A stretch of 64,000 nt of DNA. Origin: UBA6136 sp044237765. Its GTDB lineage: Bacteria > Pseudomonadota > Gammaproteobacteria > Methylococcales > Methylococcaceae. The position numbers and the translations under genes are program-made. The stretch is from NCBI GenBank assembly GCA_044237765.1, contig JBIIEQ010000002.1:1-64000 (forward strand), in the 5' to 3' direction. This document shows, in pieces, positions 1 through 8,070 of this stretch (the first letter of the stretch is position 1; every line of letters begins with the position of its first letter). The notes below the pieces were generated by a model. The model did no database searches. It was given only the letters and a program-made list of their open reading frames with translations, and was not told the DNA's origin.

Positions 1-2
1 AC

Positions 3-269
3 TTCGCCGCCCTCGGTCTCGACATCACCCTGGAAGATGCCAACAACCACGGCCGACTCGACATGGCCGTCCGCTTCAACCAGCAGATCTACCTGTTCGA
101 ATTCAAGGTCGTTGAACTCACCCCCGAGGGTAAAGCCTTGCAGCAGATCAAGGACAAGGGCTATGCCGACAAATACCAAGCCGACGGACTGCCCATCCAC
201 CTGATTGGCGTCGAATTCAGCCGCGAGCAGCGGAGTGTGGTGGGGTTTGAGGTGGAGAGTGTGGGCTGA
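3..269 (+). CDS. PD-(D/E)XK nuclease-like protein (DUF1703 family), C-terminal fragment
   Basis: The reading frame is open from the window edge, so the gene starts outside. The visible 88 residues contain the order D-x-A-V-R-F then IYLFEFKVV, matching the nuclease core of the AAA-ATPase-like/DUF1703 family (acidic residue on one strand, then E-x-K on the next). These proteins usually have an N-terminal AAA-ATPase-like domain and occur as scattered accessory paralogues of unknown role. The N-terminal part is not in the window, so completeness cannot be judged. It converges on rsmE. Confidence 0.7.
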   Translation, partial: FAALGLDITLEDANNHGRLDMAVRFNQQIYLFEFKVVELTPEGKALQQIKDKGYADKYQADGLPIHLIGVEFSREQRSVVGFEVESVG

Positions 270-288
270 GCAAGTTCAAGCTTGCGCT

Positions 289-1017
289 TCAGCCCCAATC
301 CCCCCACAAAGTCTGCACGGCAGCGAGGGCGGCGAGGACGGCGGTTTCGGTGCGGAGTATGCGCGGGCCGAGGTGGATGGGGGTGAAGCCGGCATGCCGA
401 GCGCGGTCGCGTTCGCGCTCGGCAAAGCCTCCCTCAGGGCCCGAGAGTAGGGTCACCCGGCCTTTGGGTGGCATGAGGCAGTTCAGGCTGGCTGTTCCTT
501 GCGGATCAAGGAACAGACGCAACCCGGACGGCTGTTCCAGCCAGTCTTCCAATGCCAGCGGTTCGTCGAGGGTGGGCAGTTGATTGCGGCCGCTCTGTTC
601 GCAGGCGCTGCGAATGATGCGCTGCCAATGGCGCAGGCGGTGGCCTTTCTTGTCCTCATCCAGCCGAACGACGCAGTGCTCGGTCAACAGCGGGGTGATG
701 CGGCTGACGCCTAATTCCACGGCTTTTTGCAGGGCAAAGTCCATACGCTCGCCCCGGGAAATGCCGAGCCCAAGATGCGTGAACAGCGGCGATTCGGTGT
801 CGCGAAGGCAGCCTGCGCCGATGGCCAGCCAAACGCCCTCCCGGCTGGCGACTTCAACCTGCGCGGCATACTCATGGCCATCGCCATTGAATACGGTGAG
901 CTGAAATCCTTTTTTCAGCCTGAGCACGGTGCGCAGGTAGTGTGCGCTTTCCTCCTCCAGACGCAAATTTTCACCTTCGCATAAAGGCGTATTGACGTAG
1001 AGTCGCGAAATGCGCAT
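289..1017 (-). CDS. rsmE: 16S rRNA (uracil-1498-N3)-methyltransferase RsmE
   Basis: SAM-dependent SPOUT methyltransferase that methylates N3 of U1498 in 16S rRNA. The 242-residue length is normal for the family. An N-terminal PUA-like region (about 1-70) precedes the SPOUT domain, which shows KAVELG (98-103), RSACEQSGR (136-144), GPEGGF (193-198) and LGPRILRTETA (216-226), the knot motifs that bind SAM. It starts one base beyond the bioA stop, so the two genes are probably co-transcribed (bioA first), a common arrangement without functional meaning. Confidence 0.95.
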   Translation of the reverse strand: MRISRLYVNTPLCEGENLRLEEESAHYLRTVLRLKKGFQLTVFNGDGHEYAAQVEVASREGVWLAIGAGCLRDTESPLFTHLGLGISRGERMDFALQKAVELGVSRITPLLTEHCVVRLDEDKKGHRLRHWQRIIRSACEQSGRNQLPTLDEPLALEDWLEQPSGLRLFLDPQGTASLNCLMPPKGRVTLLSGPEGGFAERERDRARHAGFTPIHLGPRILRTETAVLAALAAVQTLWGDWG

Positions 1018-1018
1018 C

Positions 1019-2368
1019 TCAATGCCTGGTGGCGTGGTCGATGCCTTCCGTCGCGACTGCGGCCATCAGGCGGATTTCATCGGGCGAAATGACGTAGGGC
1101 GGCATGAAGTAAATGACATTGCCGAGTGGCCGCAGCAGAACGCCGCGGGTCAGGCCGTGTCGATAGACTTTTAGTCCGCGCCGCTCCTGCCAGGGGTAGG
1201 GCTCGCGTGAGGGTTTGTCCTTGACCATTTCGATCGCCAGGATCATTCCGGTCTGGCGCACCTCCGCGACGTGGGGGTGATCGATCAGGGATGCTGTTGC
1301 CGCGGTCATCTGTGCCGATAGTTCCCGATTGCGGATGAGGGTGTTGTCCCGGTTGAACAGATCCAAAGTCGCCAGCGCGGCCGAGCAGGCCAGTGCATTC
1401 CCGGTGTAGCTGTGTGAATGAAGAAAGGCCCTTTGGTTGACGTATTCATCGTAGAAACCTGCATACACATCATCCGTTGTCAGGACGCAGGAGAGCGGCA
1501 AGTAACCGCCGGTCAGGCCTTTCGAGAGGCACAGGAAGTCGGGCCGAATGGAGCCCTGCTCGCAGGCGAAAAGGGTCCCGGTGCGGCCAAAACCGACGGC
1601 AATTTCATCGGCAATCAGATGCACGCCATGGCGGTCGCAAGCGTCCCGTAACAGTGTCAGGTAGACGGGGTCGTACATCCTCATGTTACCGGCGCACTGG
1701 ACCAGCGGCTCTATGATGACGGCGGCGGTTTCGTCGGCGTACCGCGCCAGGGTGGCCTCCATTTCCTCGAACTTGCGGCGGCTGTGCTCGGCCCAGCTTT
1801 CGCCGGGTTCCCGCTGGTAACAGTCGGGGCTCGCCACCGTGATCGGCGTCATCAGCAGCGGTGCGTAGGTGTCCTTGTATAGCCCGACGTCGCCCACCGC
1901 GAGTGCCCCCAGGGTTTCGCCATGGTAACTGTTGCTCAACGTAAGGAATCGGGTCTTTTGGGACTGCCCGCTGTTCCGCCAGAAGTGGAAACTCATCTTC
2001 AGCGCCACTTCGACGGCGGACGAGCCATTGTCGGCATAGAAGCAGCGGCTCAGGCCGTTGGGCGCTAATTCGAGCAGACGCTCGGCCAAGGTGATGGCCG
2101 GTTCATGGGTGAAGCCGGCCAGGATGACATGCTCCAGCGAATCAAGTTGCTGTTTGATCGCAGCGTTGATGTTGGGGTTGGCGTGGCCAAACAGGTTGAC
2201 CCACCAGGAGCTGATGGCGTCCAGATAACGGTTGCCGTCGAAGTCCTCCAGCCATGCGCCCTGTCCCCGTCGGATAGGAATCATCGGCAGCGACTCGTGA
2301 TCCTTCATCTGAGTGCAGGGGTGCCAGAGGACGGCGAGATCGCGTGCGGACCAGTCTCGATTTGACAT
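1019..2368 (-). CDS. bioA: Adenosylmethionine-8-amino-7-oxononanoate aminotransferase
   Basis: PLP-dependent class III aminotransferase of biotin synthesis; uses SAM as amino donor to convert KAPA to DAPA. The 449 residues include the BioA-typical WHPCTQ near residues 15-20, SSWWVN (53-58), the IADEIAVGFGRTG block (252-264) and the PLP lysine in LSKGLTGG (K283). HPCTQ distinguishes it from other class III aminotransferases such as the hpnO product in this window. A GGAG-like site lies just before the ATG. A strong hairpin plus T-run separates it from the upstream kbp gene. No other bio gene is nearby. Confidence 0.95.
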   Translation of the reverse strand: MSNRDWSARDLAVLWHPCTQMKDHESLPMIPIRRGQGAWLEDFDGNRYLDAISSWWVNLFGHANPNINAAIKQQLDSLEHVILAGFTHEPAITLAERLLELAPNGLSRCFYADNGSSAVEVALKMSFHFWRNSGQSQKTRFLTLSNSYHGETLGALAVGDVGLYKDTYAPLLMTPITVASPDCYQREPGESWAEHSRRKFEEMEATLARYADETAAVIIEPLVQCAGNMRMYDPVYLTLLRDACDRHGVHLIADEIAVGFGRTGTLFACEQGSIRPDFLCLSKGLTGGYLPLSCVLTTDDVYAGFYDEYVNQRAFLHSHSYTGNALACSAALATLDLFNRDNTLIRNRELSAQMTAATASLIDHPHVAEVRQTGMILAIEMVKDKPSREPYPWQERRGLKVYRHGLTRGVLLRPLGNVIYFMPPYVISPDEIRLMAAVATEGIDHATRH

Positions 2369-2387
2369 TGTGAGGCTCCTGAAAAAG

Positions 2388-2431
2388 AAAATCCCCGACC
2401 AGACCTTTTTTCAGGCCCGGCCGGGGATTTT
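2388..2431 (-). terminator. Rho-independent terminator after kbp, in front of bioA
   Basis: AAAATCCCC at 2388-2396 pairs with GGGGATTTT at 2423-2431, and the stem continues inward through a near-match. On the minus strand the stem is followed by a T-rich run (2390-2381). It lies 10 bases after the kbp stop and 20 bases before the bioA start, so it ends kbp transcripts or attenuates read-through into bioA. Confidence 0.75.
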
Positions 2432-2441
2432 ACCGCGGCAA

Positions 2442-2900
2442 TTAAGCCGGAATGCGGATTTTCTGGCCGACGAAGATCTTGTTAGGGTCCTTGATGACTT
2501 CGCGGTTGGCTTCGAAGATCTTCGGGTACGCATTGGCATCACCCAGGAACTGCTTGGCGATGGCGGACAGCGTGTCACCACTCTTGATTTCGTAATACTG
2601 GCCAGTACCTGCGCCACCCAGTTCGCCCGGTGCATTGCTGGCGGCTTCGGACACCTGGATCTCGCTCACCACCCGACCGACGCCCTTGACGTTACCGGCC
2701 ATCAGAATGGCTTTCTCGACGGCCTCCCACGACTGGCTGCTTCCGCCCAGGGTCACAAAGCCATCTTGGTATTTGACTTCGAGCGGATCAACGCCGGGAT
2801 TGTCCGACAGGATGTGATCCTTGATCTTGTCGGCGGCCTTTTCGTCGCCGCTGCTGAAGAGTGAGTAACCAATGTCTTTTACAAAGTCGAGCAAGCCCAT
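2442..2900 (-). CDS. kbp: BON and LysM domain protein, Kbp/YgaU family
   Basis: 152 residues: an N-terminal segment (MGLLDFVKDIG), a BON domain (about 30-85) and a C-terminal LysM domain (about 100-152, with KSGDTLSAIAKQ and GQKIRIP). This matches E. coli Kbp (YgaU), a cytosolic K+-binding protein of about 149 residues that helps adaptation to high external potassium. No signal peptide is visible, consistent with the cytosol. The start is supported by a GAGG site 8-9 bases upstream. It stands alone between metF and bioA. Confidence 0.88.
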   Translation of the reverse strand: MGLLDFVKDIGYSLFSSGDEKAADKIKDHILSDNPGVDPLEVKYQDGFVTLGGSSQSWEAVEKAILMAGNVKGVGRVVSEIQVSEAASNAPGELGGAGTGQYYEIKSGDTLSAIAKQFLGDANAYPKIFEANREVIKDPNKIFVGQKIRIPA

Positions 2901-3011
2901 GTCTTTTTCCTCGCTGGTTGGTTTAAACGAATGCGGTCTAACCGGTAGGCGTGAGATGTTCCATTAGTGGACGAATACGGCCACCTCCGCCACATTAAGG
3001 TAACACAGGTC

Positions 3012-3884
3012 TCAAGCCCGGTTGTCGAGCCCCAGATTGTTCCAGATTCCCAATACGGCATCGGCCTGGTTCAACGTGTAGAAGTGCAGGCCCGGTGCGC
3101 CTTGCTCTAGCAGACGGCGACACAGGTCGGAGATCACCTCCAGCCCGAACGCACGAATGGCCTGACGGTCATCACCAAACATTTCCAGCCTTTTGCGCAT
3201 CCAGCGTGGAATATCGGCGCCGCACATTTCCGAGAAACGGGAAATCTGGGTGTAGTTGGTGATCGGCATGATGCCAGGCACGATCGGGATGGTGATGCCC
3301 AACTTTTCGCAATCGTCGATAAAGCGGAAATAGGCTTCCGGATTGAAGAAATACTGGGTGATGGCGCTATTGGCGCCGGCATCGACCTTGCGCTGGAAAT
3401 TTTTCAGGTCGGCTTCCAGGTTCTGCGCCTGCGGATGCATCTCCGGATACGCGGCCACTTCGATGTGAAAGTGATCGCCGGTTTCTTCGCGGATGAACGC
3501 AACCAGTTCATTGGCGTAACGAAATTCTCCCGCCGACATCATGCCGGAAGGCATGTCCCCGCGCAGGGCGACAATATGGCGGATGCCGTTATTCTTGTAG
3601 GCATGGAGCACCTCACGGATATTCGTGCGGGTGGATGCAATGCAGGAAATATGCGGGGCGGCTTCCAGGTTTCGGTTTTGCTGAATGTCGCAGACGGTTT
3701 CGAAGGTCTTTTCCCGCGTGGAGCCGGCCGCGCCAAAGGTCACCGAACAGAAGCGCGGCTTCAGCGGTGCCAGTCGGGTCAGCGCACGGTTGAGGGATTC
3801 CTCGGCTTCGGGGCTCCGAGCCGGAAAGAACTCCATGCTGAAGATGCGGGGGTGTTTTTTTTGGGATTCCATGAAGGACCACAT
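3012..3884 (-). CDS. metF: Methylenetetrahydrofolate reductase
   Basis: Flavoprotein TIM barrel that reduces 5,10-methylene-THF to 5-methyl-THF for methionine synthesis. About 290 residues, family-typical, with FSMEFFPARSPE near the N-terminus, the conserved VTFGAAGSTR block, ALRGD and the FFN motif in ITQYFFNPEAYF. Two in-frame ATGs compete (3884 and 3872); neither has a strong ribosome-binding site, and the second (MESQKKHPRIFSMEFF) fits homologue lengths about as well. It follows ahcY by about 85-97 bases on the same strand, so it probably falls under the S-adenosylhomocysteine riboswitch. Confidence 0.95.
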   Translation of the reverse strand: MWSFMESQKKHPRIFSMEFFPARSPEAEESLNRALTRLAPLKPRFCSVTFGAAGSTREKTFETVCDIQQNRNLEAAPHISCIASTRTNIREVLHAYKNNGIRHIVALRGDMPSGMMSAGEFRYANELVAFIREETGDHFHIEVAAYPEMHPQAQNLEADLKNFQRKVDAGANSAITQYFFNPEAYFRFIDDCEKLGITIPIVPGIMPITNYTQISRFSEMCGADIPRWMRKRLEMFGDDRQAIRAFGLEVISDLCRRLLEQGAPGLHFYTLNQADAVLGIWNNLGLDNRA

Positions 3885-3969
3885 TGAGCATGGGGCGGAA
3901 ATGGCAACAGCCGTTCCGCCGCGTGGAATGAGAGTCGGGTGCCTTCAGATGAGAAGACGCCCGATGCCA

Positions 3970-5394
3970 TCAATAGCGGTAATGCTCCGGCTTGTAGGGT
4001 CCTTCCTGGGAGACGCCGATATAGGCCGCCTGCTCGGCAGACAGCTCGGTCAGTTGTGCGTTGAGTTTCTTCAGCTGCAACCGCGCCACCTTTTCGTCCA
4101 GATGCTTGGGTAGCGTGTATACACCGACCGGATACTTGCCGGAATCGCGCTCTTTCCAGAGTTCGATCTGGGCGATGGTCTGGTTGGCGAAACTGGAGGA
4201 CATGACGTAGGAAGGGTGGCCCGTGCCGCAGCCGAGATTCACCAAGCGGCCCTTGGCCAACAGGATGATGCGCTTACCGTCAGGGAAGATGACGTGGTCG
4301 ACTTGCGGCTTGATTTCTTCCCACTGATAGCCTTCGATGGCCGCTACTTCGATCTCGTTGTCGAAATGGCCGATGTTGCAGACGATGGCCTGGTCCTTCA
4401 TCTTGGCCATGTGGTCATGCGTGATCACATGGTAATTGCCCGTGGCGGTGACGAAGATGTCGGCCTTGTCGGCGGCATAATCCATGGTCACCACGCGGTA
4501 GCCTTCCATCGCCGCCTGCAGGGCGCAGATCGGATCGATCTCGGTGACCCAGACCTGGGCGGACAGTGCTCGCAGCGCCTGCGCGGAGCCCTTGCCGACA
4601 TCGCCATAGCCGGCCACAACGGCGATCTTGCCGGCGACCATGACATCGGTTGCGCGCTTAATGCCGTCCACCAGCGATTCGCGGCAGCCGTAGAGATTGT
4701 CGAACTTGGATTTGGTGACGGAGTCGTTGACGTTGATGCCGGGGAATTTCAGTTCGCCACGGGCATGCATCTGGTACAGGCGATGGACGCCGGTGGTGGT
4801 TTCCTCGGTCACGCCACGCACGGCGGCCAGGCGGACGGAATACCATTTCGGATCGGTCGCCAGTTTGGCCTTGATGGCGGCAAACAGCACGCGCTCTTCT
4901 TCAGAGCCCGGATTGGACAGCACGGACAGGTCCGACTCGGCACGGGCCCCGAGATGGAGCAACAAGGTCGCGTCGCCGCCATCGTCCAGGATCATGTTGG
5001 AGTAGCCACCATCCGCCCACTCGAAGATGCGGTGGGTATAGTCCCAGTAGTCTTCCAGCGTCTCGCCCTTCACGGCGAAGACCGGAATGCCCTGATCGGC
5101 CATGGCGGCGGCGGCATGATCCTGGGTGGAGAAGATGTTGCAGGACGCCCAGCGGACCTCGGCACCCAGCGCCAACAGCGTTTCGATCAGCACGGCGGTC
5201 TGGATGGTCATGTGCAGCGATCCGGTGATGCGGGCGCCGGCCAGAGGCTGGCTGGCGGCATATTCCTCGCGGATGGCCATCAGGCCGGGCATCTCCGTTT
5301 CGGCGATGCGAATTTCCTTGTGGCCCCATTCGGCCAGGGACAGGTCGGCGACCTTGAAATCAGTAAACGGGGCGGATTTGGGTACAGCGTTCAT
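3970..5394 (-). CDS. ahcY: S-adenosylhomocysteine hydrolase
   Basis: Cleaves S-adenosylhomocysteine to adenosine and homocysteine, closing the SAM cycle. At 474 residues it is the longer bacterial/plant form with the roughly 40-residue insertion (around residues 145-185). The NAD-binding GYGDVGKGSA is at 262-271, and substrate-site motifs CNIFSTQDHAAAA (85-97) and the C-terminal KPEHYRY end are present. AAGGAG lies about 8 bases before the ATG. A riboswitch occupies most of the leader between it and metK, so expression should rise when its substrate accumulates. Confidence 0.97.
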   Translation of the reverse strand: MNAVPKSAPFTDFKVADLSLAEWGHKEIRIAETEMPGLMAIREEYAASQPLAGARITGSLHMTIQTAVLIETLLALGAEVRWASCNIFSTQDHAAAAMADQGIPVFAVKGETLEDYWDYTHRIFEWADGGYSNMILDDGGDATLLLHLGARAESDLSVLSNPGSEEERVLFAAIKAKLATDPKWYSVRLAAVRGVTEETTTGVHRLYQMHARGELKFPGINVNDSVTKSKFDNLYGCRESLVDGIKRATDVMVAGKIAVVAGYGDVGKGSAQALRALSAQVWVTEIDPICALQAAMEGYRVVTMDYAADKADIFVTATGNYHVITHDHMAKMKDQAIVCNIGHFDNEIEVAAIEGYQWEEIKPQVDHVIFPDGKRIILLAKGRLVNLGCGTGHPSYVMSSSFANQTIAQIELWKERDSGKYPVGVYTLPKHLDEKVARLQLKKLNAQLTELSAEQAAYIGVSQEGPYKPEHYRY

Positions 5395-5454
5395 CGGTTA
5401 ATGGCTCCTTTCGGTTGCAAGCCACCGGCTGTCGCGAGAACGAGGCTCGAGTCA

Positions 5455-5552
5455 CCACGACAGTCAGTGGGTGAATCGAGCGCCGTTTCAAAGAAACACC
5501 GCGTCGAGCCTGGCGGGGAAGCCCCGTCGCAGCGCTCCTCGTCGCGGTGGAA
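5455..5552 (-). promoter_or_regulatory. S-adenosylhomocysteine (SAH) riboswitch in the ahcY leader
   Basis: Read on the minus strand, the leader holds the conserved core GAGGAGCGCTGC (5540-5529), then CCAGGCTCG (5513-5505), then GGCGCTCGATTCACCC (5484-5469), in the order and spacing of the SAH riboswitch class. A P1 stem can be drawn between CACCGCG (5549-5543) and CGCGGTG (5503-5497). It lies about 60 bases upstream of the ahcY start codon, the standard location. Known members are ON switches that bind SAH and exclude SAM. Confidence 0.93.
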
Positions 5553-5589
5553 GTCGGGGGGCGCCAGTAGGGTCGCCCCGGTGTTTTCC

Positions 5590-6765
5590 TTACAGGGGTG
5601 GTAGCCCGGCAGCTTCGCGCAGGGCGGAGGCCTTGTCGGTCCTTTCCCAGGTGAATTCCGACTCCTCGCGGCCAAAGTGGCCGTAAGCAGCGGTCTTCTG
5701 GTAGATGGGACGCAGCAGGTCCAGCATGTTGACGATGCCTTTCGGCCGCAGGTCGAAATGCTCCAGTACCAGATCAGTGATCTGGTCGTCGGACACCTTG
5801 CCGGTGCCGTAGGTTTCGACCATCACGCTGGTGGGTTTGGCCACACCGATGGCATAGGACAGCTGAATCATGCAGCGCGACGCCAAGCCCGCTGCTACCA
5901 CATTCTTGGCTACGTAACGACCGGCATACGCCGCCGAGCGGTCGACCTTGGACGGGTCCTTGCCGGAAAACGCACCGCCGCCGTGCGGGGCTGCGCCGCC
6001 GTACGTGTCAACGATGATCTTGCGTCCAGTGAGGCCGCAGTCACCCTGCGGACCGCCGACCACGAAACGTCCGGTCGGGTTGACCAAAAACTTGACGTCG
6101 CCCTTAATCAGTTCCTGCGGCAGAATCGGTTTGATGATGTCTTCGATGACGGCTTCATGCAGGGTCTTGTCTGAGACGTCGGGCGCATGCTGGGTTGAGA
6201 GCACCACGGTGTCGATGGAATCGGCCTTGCCGTTGACGTAACGCACCGTCACCTGGCTTTTGGCGTCGGGACGCAACCAGGTCAATTGGCCATCATGGCG
6301 CAGGCGGGCCTGACGTTCGACCAGCCGATGCGACAGGTAAATCGGCAACGGCATCAGGGTCGGGGTTTCGTCGCAGGCATAGCCGAACATCAGGCCCTGA
6401 TCGCCGGCCCCCTGGCCGAGGTCGTCGTCATAGGCTTTGTTCACGCCCTGGGCGATATCGGGTGACTGCTTGTCGTAAGCGACCAGCACGGCACAGCCCT
6501 TGTAGTCGATGCCGTACTCGGTATTGTCGTAGCCGATTTGTTGCAACACATCCCGTGCGACCTTGATGTAATCGACATTGGCGCTGGTGGTGATTTCACC
6601 CGCCAGAACGACCAGCCCGGTATTGCACAGGGTCTCCGCTGCGACGCGTGAATGCTTGTCCTGCGTCAGGATGGCATCCAGGATGGCATCGGAAATCTGG
6701 TCGGAAACCTTGTCGGGATGTCCTTCCGAAACCGATTCGGAAGTAAAGAAATAGCTGTTGCTCAC
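5590..6765 (-). CDS. metK: S-adenosylmethionine synthetase
   Basis: Makes SAM from methionine and ATP. It contains FTSESVSEGHPDKV at the N-terminus, the GHPDK ATP-site histidine, and GGGAFSGKDPSKVDRSAAY, both family signatures; 391 residues is typical. I chose the GTG at 6765 (MSNSYFF...) because the only good ribosome-binding site, GAGGT, is 11 bases upstream; the alternative TTG at 6774 would leave only 2 bases. Divergent from the mtdB-like genes and upstream of ahcY-metF on the same strand. Confidence 0.96.
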   Translation of the reverse strand: MSNSYFFTSESVSEGHPDKVSDQISDAILDAILTQDKHSRVAAETLCNTGLVVLAGEITTSANVDYIKVARDVLQQIGYDNTEYGIDYKGCAVLVAYDKQSPDIAQGVNKAYDDDLGQGAGDQGLMFGYACDETPTLMPLPIYLSHRLVERQARLRHDGQLTWLRPDAKSQVTVRYVNGKADSIDTVVLSTQHAPDVSDKTLHEAVIEDIIKPILPQELIKGDVKFLVNPTGRFVVGGPQGDCGLTGRKIIVDTYGGAAPHGGGAFSGKDPSKVDRSAAYAGRYVAKNVVAAGLASRCMIQLSYAIGVAKPTSVMVETYGTGKVSDDQITDLVLEHFDLRPKGIVNMLDLLRPIYQKTAAYGHFGREESEFTWERTDKASALREAAGLPPL

Positions 6766-6821
6766 GATGGTCAATTACCTCGTCGGTTGTAAGGAGTTAC
6801 CACGCCAAAAATCAGCCGGCG

Positions 6822-6849
6822 ATTGTACAGGTTTTGCAAGGGGTGACAA
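6822..6849 (-). promoter_or_regulatory. Predicted sigma-70 promoter for metK
   Basis: On the minus strand, TTGTCA (6849-6844), a 16-base spacer and TACAAT (6827-6822). Transcription would start about 50 bases before the metK start codon. Seen by eye only. Confidence 0.55.
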
Positions 6850-6874
6850 TTGACAGTCAGGAAATAATCCTGTC

Positions 6875-6920
6875 CGGATCCGCCCTTACTCCCCGGAGGA
6901 TGTGGCGTCGGGCGGATCCG
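6875..6920. repeat. 11-bp perfect inverted repeat between metK and the mtdB-like genes
   Basis: CGGATCCGCCC (6875-6885) and GGGCGGATCCG (6910-6920) are exact reverse complements separated by 24 bases. It sits between the metK promoter and the possible extended -10 of the mtdB-like gene. It is not followed by a T-run, so an operator is likelier than a terminator. Confidence 0.6.
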
Positions 6921-6937
6921 TCGTGTTGGCACAAATA

Positions 6938-6946
6938 TGCTATTCT
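6938..6946 (+). promoter_or_regulatory. Possible extended -10 promoter for the mtdB-like operon
   Basis: TGC directly before TATTCT (6941-6946) gives an extended -10 (TGn-TATTCT). No good -35 exists at 16-18 bases; TTGGCA lies only 9 bases upstream. The inferred start would leave a leader of about 85 bases before the ATG at 7040. Weak by itself. Confidence 0.35.
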
Positions 6947-7039
6947 CGCGCGCTCCAGGAGCGGCGTCACCCGTGTGAATGCCGCTTCGTCGTTTCCCCA
7001 CAGGCCATCTGCAAAGTCAAAAGTCGAGAGAATATCCCC

Positions 7040-7945
7040 ATGGAAAAGCCCTACATCCTGCATATGTTCACGCCGGAAAAAAACCTCAGCCCTTTCGACG
7101 TCAATATGGCGCTGGATGCCGGATGGACCTCGGCCATACCTTATCTTCATGTGGAATCCGGCGAGATTCAGGCGCTGGTCCAGGACGCGATTTTTTCGCG
7201 TAGCCCGGGCGGATTGAAAAGAACCGGCATCTTTATTGGCGGGCGGGATGCCAAGATGGCCGTGGACATGGTCAGGAGCGCGGCAAAAGCCATGGTGCCG
7301 CCGTTTGGAGTGTCGGTCTTTGCCGATCCCAGCGGCGCCTTCACCACGGCGGCCGCCATGGTCGCCGTTGTTGAACATGAGCTGGCAACCAAATTCCACA
7401 TGGATCTGAAAGGCAAAAAAGTCCTGGCCCTCGGGGGAACGGGGCCTGTTGGCCAGATCGCGGCCACGCTGGCCGCCAAAGCCGGTGCCGTGGTGAAAAT
7501 CATCGGCCGCCAGTTGGAAAAGGCACAGACCATTGCCACACTCTGTGATACCGAATTCGGCGATGGTCAGACCCAGATCGAGGGAGATGCTGACGCCAAC
7601 AAGGCTGAACTCATCAAGGATGCCGACATTGTTTTCGCCACGGCGGCGGCGGGGATTCAGGTGTTGAGTGCCGAACTGGTGGCCGCTGCGCCCCAGTTGA
7701 AGGTCGCGGCTGACGTCAACGCCGTGCCGCCTTCCGGCATTGCCGGGCTGGATGCCCATCATCGCGGCAATCCGATTGCGGGATCGCAGAGCGGGGCGGT
7801 CGGTGTCGGCGCTCTGGCCATCGGCAATGTGAAGTATAAGACCCAGAGTGCCTTGCTCAAGCGGATGCGTGAGACCGATAAGCCGGTTTATCTGAGCTTC
7901 GATGATGCTTTTGAACTGGCCCGTGAGTTTGCCAGGAACTCCTGA
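7040..7945 (+). CDS. mtdB: NAD(P)-dependent methylene-H4MPT dehydrogenase, first copy
   Basis: Oxidises methylene-tetrahydromethanopterin to methenyl-H4MPT in formaldehyde oxidation of methylotrophs. 301 residues: an N-terminal substrate domain (PFDVNMALDAGW, VQDAIFSR, KRTGIFIGGRD) and a Rossmann domain whose dinucleotide loop is ALGGTGPVGQ (about residues 134-143), followed by DVNAVPP and AIGNVKYKTQ. I chose the ATG at 7040 over an upstream in-frame start because the extra N-terminus has no family similarity and GAGAG precedes this ATG. A close second copy follows; which of the two is the main MtdB is not decidable by reading. Confidence 0.88.
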   Translation: MEKPYILHMFTPEKNLSPFDVNMALDAGWTSAIPYLHVESGEIQALVQDAIFSRSPGGLKRTGIFIGGRDAKMAVDMVRSAAKAMVPPFGVSVFADPSGAFTTAAAMVAVVEHELATKFHMDLKGKKVLALGGTGPVGQIAATLAAKAGAVVKIIGRQLEKAQTIATLCDTEFGDGQTQIEGDADANKAELIKDADIVFATAAAGIQVLSAELVAAAPQLKVAADVNAVPPSGIAGLDAHHRGNPIAGSQSGAVGVGALAIGNVKYKTQSALLKRMRETDKPVYLSFDDAFELAREFARNS

Positions 7946-8070
7946 GTTCCCTCCTTTGCAAGCCGAGCAGCCGGGCAGGGTTGGCGCGAGCGTCGCCGTT
8001 CATCCCTGTCCCCGGGCTCGTTTCTTCCGATTCGCACAGCCGTCTGCCGCACCCCAAGAGAGGTCATGTC

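Noticed and set aside
4216..5604. A 462-codon open frame antisense to ahcY
   Set aside because: It lies wholly opposite a highly conserved gene, its protein is repetitive in His, Gly and Asp as expected from complementing GC-rich codons, and it matches no family I know.
6926..6942. Sigma-54-like promoter TTGGCAC...TGC before the mtdB-like gene
   Set aside because: The GG and GC elements are 9 bases apart instead of the required 10, so I favour an extended -10 promoter.
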